Notes under the pieces: generated by a model
The model's input: the letters and a program-made list of their open reading frames with translations, nothing else
What the model was told of the DNA's origin: nothing
The model's database searches: none
In this document: positions 1-5,264 of the stretch, piece by piece
Position numbering within the stretch: position 1 is the first letter of the stretch
Layout of the letters: the number at the start of each line of letters is the position of its first letter
Program-made: the position numbers and the translations under genes
Assembly (NCBI GenBank): GCA_002418985.1
Contig: DIFE01000101.1
Location: 1 to 7,252, forward strand
DNA length: 7,252 bases
DNA from: Deltaproteobacteria bacterium UBA5756
GTDB lineage: Bacteria; Desulfobacterota; Syntrophorhabdia; Syntrophorhabdales; Syntrophorhabdaceae
Direction of reading: 5' to 3'

Positions 1-59
1 GGGGAAGTAGGTGGTGGATTTGGGCAGGATGTGCCGGCTTTCCCTTTCCCGGGGTAACA

Positions 60-68
60 TGTTATAGT
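60..68 (+). promoter_or_regulatory. Extended -10 promoter for the PC4-like gene
   Basis: The sequence reads TG-T-TATAGT: an extended -10 dinucleotide (60-61), one spacer base, then a hexamer at 63-68 matching TATAAT at five of six positions. The region 17 bases upstream (TTCCCT, 40-45) is a poor -35 box, which extended -10 promoters tolerate. Transcription would start near 75 and give a leader of about 19 bases that still contains the ribosome binding site at 84-89. The promoter would serve the PC4-like gene and probably rarA. This is motif reading only. Confidence 0.4.
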
Positions 69-83
69 GACTAAAACACTAAT

Positions 84-89
84 GGAGGG
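84..89 (+). promoter_or_regulatory. Ribosome binding site fixing the PC4-like start
   Basis: GGAGGG ends four bases before the ATG at 94. In-frame GTG (67) and ATG (82) codons lie further upstream, but the GTG falls inside the -10 box and the ATG at 82 overlaps this site. Only the ATG at 94 is correctly spaced, and it also gives the family-like N-terminus. Confidence 0.75.
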
Positions 90-93
90 CGCC

Positions 94-312
94 ATGATAA
101 TCGGCGAGATACAAAAAATAGGTACAGACAAGATCATCGTGACGGTCAAGGAGTTTAAGGGAAAGACCTATGTCGACGTGAGAAATTTCTTCGAGAACGA
201 TCAGGGCGAAATGGTGCCGACAAAAAAAGGTGTCTCCCTGACCCCGGAAAATCTCGACGAATTGATCCGACTCCTCGGCGAGGCCAGGAAACAGCTGCCT
301 AAAGAGACGTGA
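94..312 (+). CDS. PC4/YdbC-like transcriptional coactivator p15 family protein (ssDNA-binding)
   Basis: This 72-residue protein is a stand-alone PC4 (p15) domain. The sequence shows beta-strand-like segments around residues 13-33, with FKGKTYVDVR at 21-30. A DQGEMVPTKKGVSL stretch (36-49) follows, then a C-terminal helix (51-67). GK-x-x-VDxR followed by GExxPTKKGxSL is the hallmark of the fold. PC4 domains dimerise and bind single-stranded DNA; bacterial YdbC-type members do so without the long tails of the eukaryotic coactivator. A cytoplasmic, nucleoid-associated role is inferred; a specific transcriptional role is not shown. The gene has its own extended -10 promoter and a strong ribosome binding site, and ends 62 bases before rarA with no terminator between them. 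Co-transcription with rarA, itself an ssDNA-gap and fork protein, is therefore plausible. Family assignment is fairly sure; cellular role unknown. Confidence 0.8.
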   Translation: MIIGEIQKIGTDKIIVTVKEFKGKTYVDVRNFFENDQGEMVPTKKGVSLTPENLDELIRLLGEARKQLPKET

Positions 313-374
313 GATAAGGCCGTTGACGCATCTCTTCCAGGGAGGCAAAACGGTCGGGAAGGCAGGGGGAATAC

Positions 375-1682
375 GTGGAGCTTTTTTCAGATGATACTGT
401 TTTCAAGGGAAGGTCTCAGAAACCCCTTGCGGACAGGATGCGACCCAAATCGCTTGACGATGTTGTCGGCCAGGAGCATCTCCTTGGGGAGGGAAAGCTT
501 CTCAGGGTGCTGATAGAACGGGGCGACATACCCTCTTTCATATTCTGGGGCCCGAGCGGCGTCGGGAAAACTACGATCGGGTGGCTCATCGGCAGGATCA
601 TGAAACTTCCCTACGTGTCCTTGTCCGCCGTATCCATCGGTATAAAAGAAGTAAAAGAGGTGATCCAGAAGGCAAGAAACCAGAGGATCATCCTCTTTAT
701 CGACGAATTTCACCGCTTCAACAAGCTCCAGCAGGACACGTTCCTGCCCCACGTCGAGAACGGGACCATCATCCTCATAGGCGCCACCACCGAAAACCCC
801 TCTTTCGAGATCATATCCCCCCTTCTCTCCCGTATGCGCGTCCTCACATTGAAACCCCTCGTCGCGGCCGATCTCGTAAAGATCCTCGATCGGGCCCTCA
901 GGGAGGATGAAGAATTGAAAGCCGCGAAGATCTCCATCGATCCCGAAACAGTCGAGGAGATCGCCTACCTGGCCGACGGTGATGCCAGGCGCGCCCTTAA
1001 CCTCCTTGAGGTATGCTTCAAGATGGTCAGAGAAGGTTCTTCGGGCAGTCCTGTCATCGATCACGACACGGTCCGGGAGGCCTACCAGAAAAAGACAGCC
1101 CGCTATGATAAAACGGGGGAGATGCATTATGACCTCATCAGCGCACTCCACAAGAGCATGCGCGGTTCCGACGCCGACGCTTCCCTCTACTGGCTTGCCC
1201 GAATGATGGAGGGCGGCGAGGATCCCCTGTTCGTCATGCGCCGTCTTGTCCGCTTCGCCTCCGAGGACGTGGGCAATGCCGATCCCTACGCACTGACGCT
1301 TGCGATCAGTGCCACCGAGGCCTTTAAATTCATCGGACCTCCCGAGGGCTACCTCGCGCTTGCACAGGCCGTCACATACCTGTCGCTGTGCCAGAAGAGC
1401 AACGCCGTCTACAGGGCATACGGCGCCGCGTCCCGCGACGCCAGGGACCTTCCCGGATACCCCGTCCCCCTGCATATCCGCAACGCCCCGACCAGGCTCA
1501 TGGATGAGCTTGGCTACGGCGAAGGATATCTCTACCCCCACGACCACCCCGAGGCACTCGTCAAACAGACTTACCTCCCCGAGGAACTCCTCGGCAAAGA
1601 ATACTACCGCCCCACCGACAGAGGCGAAGAGCACCGTCTCAAGGCCTTTATGGAAAAAGTACGGAACTATCATAAGAAATGA
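375..1682 (+). CDS. rarA: Replication-associated recombination protein A (RarA/MgsA), AAA+ ATPase
   Basis: RarA is a clamp-loader-like AAA+ ATPase related to eukaryotic WRNIP1/Mgs1. It acts at stalled forks and single-strand gaps. The 435 residues are close to the usual family length (about 430-450). Visible motifs: ADRMRPKSLDDVVGQEHLLG (19-38), Walker A GPSGVGKTT (59-67), Walker B IILFIDE followed by FHRFNK (105-117), sensor 1 GATTENPS (136-143), arginine-finger region SRMR (152-155) and sensor 2 GDARRALN (202-209). The C-terminal tetramerisation part carries KSMRGSDADASLYWLARM, then GGEDPLFVMRRLVRFASEDVG and the characteristic YPHDHPEA near the end. The start is GTG at 375, preceded by the purine-rich AGGGGGA (364-370). 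No key residue is missing. It follows the PC4-like gene by 62 bases and is separated from thiL by a hairpin and a probable promoter, so it likely ends the first transcription unit. Confidence 0.95.
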   Translation: MELFSDDTVFKGRSQKPLADRMRPKSLDDVVGQEHLLGEGKLLRVLIERGDIPSFIFWGPSGVGKTTIGWLIGRIMKLPYVSLSAVSIGIKEVKEVIQKARNQRIILFIDEFHRFNKLQQDTFLPHVENGTIILIGATTENPSFEIISPLLSRMRVLTLKPLVAADLVKILDRALREDEELKAAKISIDPETVEEIAYLADGDARRALNLLEVCFKMVREGSSGSPVIDHDTVREAYQKKTARYDKTGEMHYDLISALHKSMRGSDADASLYWLARMMEGGEDPLFVMRRLVRFASEDVGNADPYALTLAISATEAFKFIGPPEGYLALAQAVTYLSLCQKSNAVYRAYGAASRDARDLPGYPVPLHIRNAPTRLMDELGYGEGYLYPHDHPEALVKQTYLPEELLGKEYYRPTDRGEEHRLKAFMEKVRNYHKK

Positions 1683-1698
1683 AGAGAGCATAACCCCT

Positions 1699-1740
1699 TC
1701 CATCCCTTCGTCGCTCCAGCGCGCGGGCTGGAGTGATGGA
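1699..1740. repeat. Imperfect inverted repeat (hairpin) after rarA
   Basis: CTCCAGC (1714-1720) and GCTGGAG (1727-1733) are perfect inverted arms around a six-base loop. A G.T pair and a C-G pair extend the stem to 1712/1735. After an unpaired stretch on the left, TCCAT (1699-1703) can pair with ATGGA (1736-1740). The stem begins 16 bases after the rarA stop. No T-run follows on either strand, so it is not a classical intrinsic terminator. It could protect the rarA mRNA 3' end, attenuate read-through, or be a small dispersed repeat. Confidence 0.5.
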
Positions 1741-1745
1741 AAACC

Positions 1746-1764
1746 TGAAACTGAAACGTGAAAC
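1746..1764 (+). repeat. Three short TGAAAC direct repeats
   Basis: TGAAAC occurs at 1746-1751, 1752-1757 and 1759-1764: two copies abut and the third follows after one base. They sit directly between the post-rarA hairpin and the proposed -35 box of the thiL promoter. A single copy recurs at 5180-5185, upstream of the dprA promoter. They may be a simple-sequence expansion or a binding site; the sequence does not decide. Confidence 0.45.
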
Positions 1765-1794
1765 TTGCAACCCTCTTTCCGCCTGGGTTATTAT
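1765..1794 (+). promoter_or_regulatory. Probable promoter for thiL operon, giving a very short leader
   Basis: TTGCAA (1765-1770, four of six matches to the -35 consensus) is separated by 18 bases from TATTAT (1789-1794, five of six matches to the -10 consensus). Initiation would fall near 1801, only about six bases before the thiL ATG. That agrees with the absence of any Shine-Dalgarno sequence in front of that ATG. The promoter would drive thiL, yhaM, rsmE and perhaps the DUF218 gene. Motif-based only. Confidence 0.35.
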
Positions 1795-1806
1795 GTTCTT
1801 CCTGTT

Positions 1807-2772
1807 ATGGAGATATCGGAAAATAATTTCATCACACTGGTCCGGAAATTCGCCGGAAAAAGTAATAGTATCGTCAGAGGTATTGGTGACGACGGCGCGG
1901 TCGCCGATCTTTCGGCCGGTCAGTACGTCTTCGTGCAGGATGCGATGGCCGAGCACGTTCATTTCGAGTTTTCCTTTATGGACCCCTATTTCGTAGGCAA
2001 GAAAGCTCTCTATTCCAATATCTCCGATATACTTGCCATGGGTGCGCAGCCCGTCTACTACCTCGTGACCGCGGGTATACCGGCGAAACTGTCGTCCCGG
2101 GACATGGTAAAGATATATCGCGGCATGAACCGGGCTGCCCGGGAATTCGGCGTTGACCTCCTCGGCGGGGATACCGTGGCCACCGCGAGGGACTTCTTTA
2201 TCGACATTTCGGTGGTCGGGAAGCTGGCATCGGACAAGTATTTTGGCAGGGACAAAGCGCGATCGGGTGACCTGATCGCAGTCACGGGAAATCTGGGAGA
2301 GGCCGCCCTGGGCCTTAAAGTGCTCAAAGAAGGTACGCCAAAGAAAGGTATGCGAGGCTTCATCGACCGTTTCCTGAGTCCCAGGCCGCCCTATGAGCTG
2401 TGGAAGGAACTGGTGAAAAATGATATAACAGATGTCATGATGGACATAAGCGACGGGCTCGTCATGGACCTTTCGAGGATGATGAACGAAAGCAAAAAAC
2501 AGGCATCGGTGTACCTCGAGAAGGTTCCCATGCCCGGCGCATTGCGAAAGAGCGGTCTTGAAGATCTTGCGTTTGCCGGCGGTGAGGACTATCAGCTGCT
2601 TTTTACCTTTCCACCGGACAAGCTGCCCGGGGTCGAGGGCATGATACAAAGAGGCGGCAAGATCACCATCATCGGCACGGTAAGCTCCGGAAGGGGCGTC
2701 AGGGTCTTTCGAAACGGGCTGGAAATCAAAACGCCGAAACAGGGCTACGATCATTTTGGGAGTGAAATTTGA
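1807..2772 (+). CDS. thiL: Thiamine-monophosphate kinase ThiL
   Basis: ThiL phosphorylates thiamine monophosphate with ATP to give thiamine diphosphate, the last step of cofactor synthesis in the cytoplasm. The 321-residue protein has the family's metal/nucleotide-binding motifs: GDDGAV (27-32), D45 followed by EHVHF, NISDILAMGA (71-80), GGDT (120-123), DISDGL (213-218) and GGEDYQLLF (258-266). It ends with the typical GYDHF (313-317). The ATG at 1807 was chosen because the N-terminus EISENNFITLV fits the family. An in-frame TTG at 1765 would add 14 atypical residues and coincides with a probable -35 box. Neither start has a Shine-Dalgarno sequence. The stop overlaps the next gene by four bases. 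No thi biosynthesis genes adjoin it and no TPP riboswitch motifs are visible upstream. Confidence 0.93.
   Translation: MEISENNFITLVRKFAGKSNSIVRGIGDDGAVADLSAGQYVFVQDAMAEHVHFEFSFMDPYFVGKKALYSNISDILAMGAQPVYYLVTAGIPAKLSSRDMVKIYRGMNRAAREFGVDLLGGDTVATARDFFIDISVVGKLASDKYFGRDKARSGDLIAVTGNLGEAALGLKVLKEGTPKKGMRGFIDRFLSPRPPYELWKELVKNDITDVMMDISDGLVMDLSRMMNESKKQASVYLEKVPMPGALRKSGLEDLAFAGGEDYQLLFTFPPDKLPGVEGMIQRGGKITIIGTVSSGRGVRVFRNGLEIKTPKQGYDHFGSEI
2758..2762 (+). promoter_or_regulatory. Ribosome binding site supporting the yhaM TTG start
   Basis: GGGAG lies inside the 3' end of thiL, six bases before the TTG at 2769. It supports this rare start codon and the TTGA four-base overlap with the thiL stop, an arrangement typical of translational coupling. 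Confidence 0.6.
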
Positions 2773-3728
2773 GCAAAACCACCTTTGTCAGGGACATCAC
2801 CGGTAATCAGCATGAGGTCAACGATCTCTTTGTGGTTACGAAAAAAGGTACCTACACGGCCAAGAACAACACCAAATACATGATGGTAGGGCTCAAAGAC
2901 GCGACGGGGTCGATTGACGGCAGGATATGGGAACGCGTCGACGAACTGGAAGGCCTCTTTGAGAAAGGCGACATAGTCTCCGTCAGGTCGAAGGCCCGGC
3001 TGTATCAGGACCGGCTGCAGCTGCATATCACCGACATCAGGAAACTGGATGCCGATCTCGCCGTCTGCGACATAGCCCATTTCTATCCCTGCGGCGATAA
3101 AGAACGGAGCCTCCTCCAGGAAGAGTATGCGGCAATCGTCAAGGAAATAAAGAATCCTCATCTCAAAGAGCTTTTGAATACCTTTACCGGTGACCGGCAG
3201 CTTCTGGACAGGTACTTTTCCTACCCGGCCTCCACGAGCGTGCACCACGTTTACGTCGGCGGACTGCTGGAACACTCGCTCTCAGTGGCGAAGCTGGGCA
3301 TGGCCGCCGCCTCTCTCATAGGAGGAGACCGGGATATCATAGTCACTGGCTGTATTCTGCACGATATCGGAAAGGTCCACGAACTGGACATACTGAGAGG
3401 CTTCAGATTTACCGACCGTGGGAGACTCCTCGGCCACATCACACTGGGCGTGATGATCCTCGAAGATCTTATTCGGCGCACTGACGGATTCCCCCAGGAC
3501 CTCACCGATATTCTCACGCACATTGTAGTCAGCCATCACGGCCTGGAGGAATGGGGATCCCCTAAAAAACCGATGTTCCCGGAGGCAATCATCGTGCATC
3601 ATCTGGACAATCTGGATTCCAAGGTGATGGGCGTCAGGGAACACATGAAAGACAACATGGCAGATGAACGCTGGAGCGACTACCATCGGCTATATGAAGC
3701 GAAATATTATAAAATAACATCAGAATAA
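2769..3728 (+). CDS. yhaM: YhaM-type 3'-5' exoribonuclease (OB-fold plus HD domain)
   Basis: The 319-residue protein has the architecture and length of YhaM (about 314 residues in Bacillus). An N-terminal OB-fold nucleic-acid-binding domain covers about residues 15-95 (KNNTKYMMVGLKDATGSIDG at 32-51). An HD metal-dependent phosphohydrolase domain covers about 155-285. Metal-binding candidates are H169 in GGLLEHS, H198-D199 in ILHDIGK, H223 in LLGHITLG, H256-H257 in VVSHHGLEEWGSP, and the HHLD at 277-280. In Firmicutes, YhaM trims RNA 3' ends and can degrade DNA; the same activity here is inferred. Start is TTG with a good GGGAG site and a four-base overlap with thiL, so the two are probably coupled. 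rsmE follows after 9 bases. A general HD-domain phosphohydrolase is the less specific alternative. Confidence 0.85.
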   Translation: MSKTTFVRDITGNQHEVNDLFVVTKKGTYTAKNNTKYMMVGLKDATGSIDGRIWERVDELEGLFEKGDIVSVRSKARLYQDRLQLHITDIRKLDADLAVCDIAHFYPCGDKERSLLQEEYAAIVKEIKNPHLKELLNTFTGDRQLLDRYFSYPASTSVHHVYVGGLLEHSLSVAKLGMAAASLIGGDRDIIVTGCILHDIGKVHELDILRGFRFTDRGRLLGHITLGVMILEDLIRRTDGFPQDLTDILTHIVVSHHGLEEWGSPKKPMFPEAIIVHHLDNLDSKVMGVREHMKDNMADERWSDYHRLYEAKYYKITSE

Positions 3729-3737
3729 CGAGTCATT

Positions 3738-4490
3738 ATGGAAGTAAGACGAGTCTTTGTCGACAAATTGAAGATCAAGAACGGCATGGTTCTCCTGGCG
3801 GGACCGATGCACAAATACATCATAGGGGTTCTGAGAAAACGTCCCGGGGACAGGATCGATCTCATCGATGGAAAGGGATACCTCTACCGTTCGACCATCC
3901 AGAGCGTCAAGGGGAAGGAACTCTATCTTCAGGTGGTCGATGTCGTACATAAACCGCAGGAAAAAAGGCCCAAAGTCACCCTGTGCGTAAGCCCCATCAA
4001 GGGGCCCAGGATGGACTGGCTTGTAGAAAAAGCGACGGAGCTCGGGGCTGAGAAGATCGTGCCCACCGTATTCAAGAGGACTGTCGTGAAGTTCAATGAC
4101 CACGGGGGAGAAAAGATCGAACGGTGGAGAAGGATCACCGTGGAGGCTTCGCGTCAGTCAGGAAGGTTCACGATTCCCGAGATAGCCGAGCCGACACCGC
4201 TCAGGGGCATCGGCCCCGTGATCGGGGACGCGGAAAAACGCGTGGTGCTCTACGAAAAAGAAAGGCATACCACACTTAAGGATGTCTTTGGCTTGAAGAC
4301 GGGCGATACCACCTGCATCGTTATAGGGCCTGAAGGGGGTATCGAAGAGACCGAGGCCGAGTGGCTGAAAGAAAACGGCTTTGTCGCCTGTACCCTGGGA
4401 GAGAATATATTCCGGACCGAGACAACGCCGCTCATCGTTCTGTCGGTAATCCTCTATGAGTACGCCAGGGCAGCGGGCAGCGATCAGTGA
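3738..4490 (+). CDS. rsmE: 16S rRNA (uracil-1498-N3)-methyltransferase RsmE
   Basis: RsmE uses S-adenosylmethionine to methylate N3 of U1498 in 16S rRNA of the small subunit. The 250-residue length is typical. An N-terminal PUA-like domain (MEVRRVFVDK onward, about 1-72) precedes a SPOUT domain with a C-terminal trefoil knot. Motifs include SPIKGPRMDWLVEKATELGA (85-104), the RWRRITVEASRQSGR region (129-143), the SAM-binding knot IGPEGGIEETE (196-206), and LGENIFRTETT (220-230), which corresponds to the usual LG-x-x-ILR-TETA. The ATG at 3738 gives a normal N-terminus; the upstream ribosome binding site (AACGAG) is weak, so re-initiation from yhaM nine bases upstream may matter. The frequent partner prmA is not beside it. 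Its stop overlaps an in-frame GTG of the next reading frame, but the better start of that gene is 51 bases downstream. Confidence 0.95.
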   Translation: MEVRRVFVDKLKIKNGMVLLAGPMHKYIIGVLRKRPGDRIDLIDGKGYLYRSTIQSVKGKELYLQVVDVVHKPQEKRPKVTLCVSPIKGPRMDWLVEKATELGAEKIVPTVFKRTVVKFNDHGGEKIERWRRITVEASRQSGRFTIPEIAEPTPLRGIGPVIGDAEKRVVLYEKERHTTLKDVFGLKTGDTTCIVIGPEGGIEETEAEWLKENGFVACTLGENIFRTETTPLIVLSVILYEYARAAGSDQ

Positions 4491-4525
4491 CATCCAAACC
4501 GCGATCGTCGCCGCAAAAACGAGAC

Positions 4526-4533
4526 AAAGGAGA
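4526..4533 (+). promoter_or_regulatory. Ribosome binding site deciding the DUF218 gene start
   Basis: AAAGGAGA lies seven bases before the ATG at 4541. It is one of the strongest ribosome binding sites in the window and favours that ATG over the in-frame GTG at 4487, which lacks a good site and only overlaps the rsmE stop. Confidence 0.7.
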
Positions 4534-4540
4534 CGGGGTT

Positions 4541-5176
4541 ATGGGCAGTAAGGGCAAGGCCGGTTGCGGATGCCTCCTGGGTATCCTCGTGACAATAATG
4601 ATACTGGCCGGCGTTCTCTTCCACCCCGTAAGCCTTAAATTCATGGCGAAACAGTTCCGGTATGAGGACAAGATAGTCCCGGCTGATGCCATTTTTGTCC
4701 CAAGATTTCCTGAGGACCGAAACGGGGAGCTTTACGTCCAGGCGTTCAGGGAATATTTTGAAGGTAACGGCAAGACCGTATATGTTGAAGACGACAAAGT
4801 GCTGGGAGTAAACATCGGCGATCTTCTTTCCCGTATGGCAAAGGAGCGAGGCATCAAGGAAGGGGCAATCAAACCCGTTCATCCCGGAAATGACAGGGAA
4901 AGAAGTACGACGGTGCTCAATGAAAAGTTCAGGGCGATGGGCCTCAAAAAGGTTATCGTGATAGTACCCGGCTATGTCTCGCGACGGTATCACTATATGT
5001 ATGACTCATCCCGGCAGGAAAGTGCCGTCCTTTACATGATCAAGCCCGTACAGGTCTCTTATTTTCGGACGGACGCGTGGTGGCGCGACGATCTTTCGCG
5101 GTCTCTCATGGCACGCGAGTTTTATGCCTCTTTGGTGTATTACTACTCGCTCCTCCGAAAAGACACCGCAAAATAA
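4541..5176 (+). CDS. Divergent DUF218 (SanA/ElyC/YdcF-like) membrane-anchored protein
   Basis: The 211-residue protein starts with a short basic segment, then one hydrophobic helix (about 10-27), suggesting an N-in anchor with the rest outside the cytoplasm. The remainder follows the DUF218 pattern: VPADAIFV (46-53, first strand), HPGNDRERSTTVLNEKF (114-130, equivalent of the conserved acidic/Ser-Thr loop), MGLKKVIVIVPGYVSRRYHY (133-152, equivalent of the VTs-x-x-H-x-x-RA region), then a WW pair (180-181) and a C-terminal E-F-x-x-x-L-V-Y-Y-Y helix. DUF218 proteins (SanA, ElyC, YdcF) have been linked to envelope and peptidoglycan integrity, but no enzymatic reaction is established. The usual glycine-rich turn after the first strand is replaced by PRFPEDRNGE, so activity may differ. 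C9 and C11 precede the hydrophobic stretch, so it is not a lipoprotein signal. The start rests on the AAAGGAGA site. It probably closes the thiL-yhaM-rsmE operon. Confidence 0.6.
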   Translation: MGSKGKAGCGCLLGILVTIMILAGVLFHPVSLKFMAKQFRYEDKIVPADAIFVPRFPEDRNGELYVQAFREYFEGNGKTVYVEDDKVLGVNIGDLLSRMAKERGIKEGAIKPVHPGNDRERSTTVLNEKFRAMGLKKVIVIVPGYVSRRYHYMYDSSRQESAVLYMIKPVQVSYFRTDAWWRDDLSRSLMAREFYASLVYYYSLLRKDTAK

Positions 5177-5200
5177 GCTTGAAACGAGATCACAGTCGAT

Positions 5201-5229
5201 TTGACAAAATCACCTCTTTAAGGCAGGAT
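5201..5229 (+). promoter_or_regulatory. dprA: Probable promoter for dprA
   Basis: A perfect TTGACA -35 box (5201-5206) is followed after 17 bases by CAGGAT (5224-5229), which matches TATAAT at three positions including the conserved A2 and final T. Initiation would be near 5236, giving dprA a leader of about 20 bases. No intrinsic terminator is seen between the DUF218 gene and this site, so read-through from upstream is also possible. Confidence 0.4.
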
Positions 5230-5237
5230 ACGCATCT

Positions 5238-5264
5238 ATGACATCAGAGTGTCTCGATGGATGA
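5238..5264 (+). other. Eight-codon ORF overlapping the dprA start (possible leader peptide)
   Basis: ATG at 5238 opens a reading frame of eight sense codons (MTSECLDG) ending with TGA at 5262-5264, just inside dprA. AGGCAGGA (5221-5228) sits nine bases before its ATG and is a better ribosome binding site than the one in front of dprA. If transcription begins upstream of 5221, ribosomes could translate this peptide and re-initiate at dprA. If it begins near 5236, the binding site would not be in the mRNA. It may be chance. Confidence 0.2.

Noticed and set aside
1..57. 3' end of an upstream gene (open in frame 1, ending at TAA 55-57)
   Set aside because: Only 18 codons are visible, a second + frame is also open, and the translation (rich in Gly, Pro and Phe) matches no family I recognise. 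It may be a real gene tail but cannot be supported.
320..353. CCGTT/AACGG inverted repeat and a TTGACG box between the PC4-like gene and rarA
   Set aside because: The five-base arms are separated by 24 bases, no T-run follows, and no suitable -10 box lies at the right distance from TTGACG.
387..1703. A 438-codon open frame on the minus strand, covering almost all of rarA
   Set aside because: Its translation has no recognisable domain, and the + strand frame carries every RarA motif. Long antisense frames are expected when biased codon use leaves few TTA/CTA/TCA codons in the sense strand.
1683..1806. TPP riboswitch upstream of thiL
   Set aside because: The conserved CUGAGA and ACCUGAUC-type segments and the supporting stems are absent. 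The only structure is a simple hairpin with hexamer repeats, and the probable transcription start lies downstream of it.
1648..2754. A 368-codon open frame on the minus strand opposite thiL
   Set aside because: It is a shadow of thiL: no recognisable family, and the sense strand encodes a complete, motif-intact ThiL.
4487..4540. GTG at 4487 overlapping the rsmE stop as the start of the DUF218 gene
   Set aside because: The GTGA overlap is attractive, but there is no good ribosome binding site there. The added 18 residues are low-complexity and basic, and AAAGGAGA is ideally placed before the ATG at 4541.
4565..4576. Cysteines near the N-terminus of the DUF218 protein as a lipoprotein signal
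   Set aside because: The cysteines precede the hydrophobic helix, whereas a lipobox cysteine must follow it.
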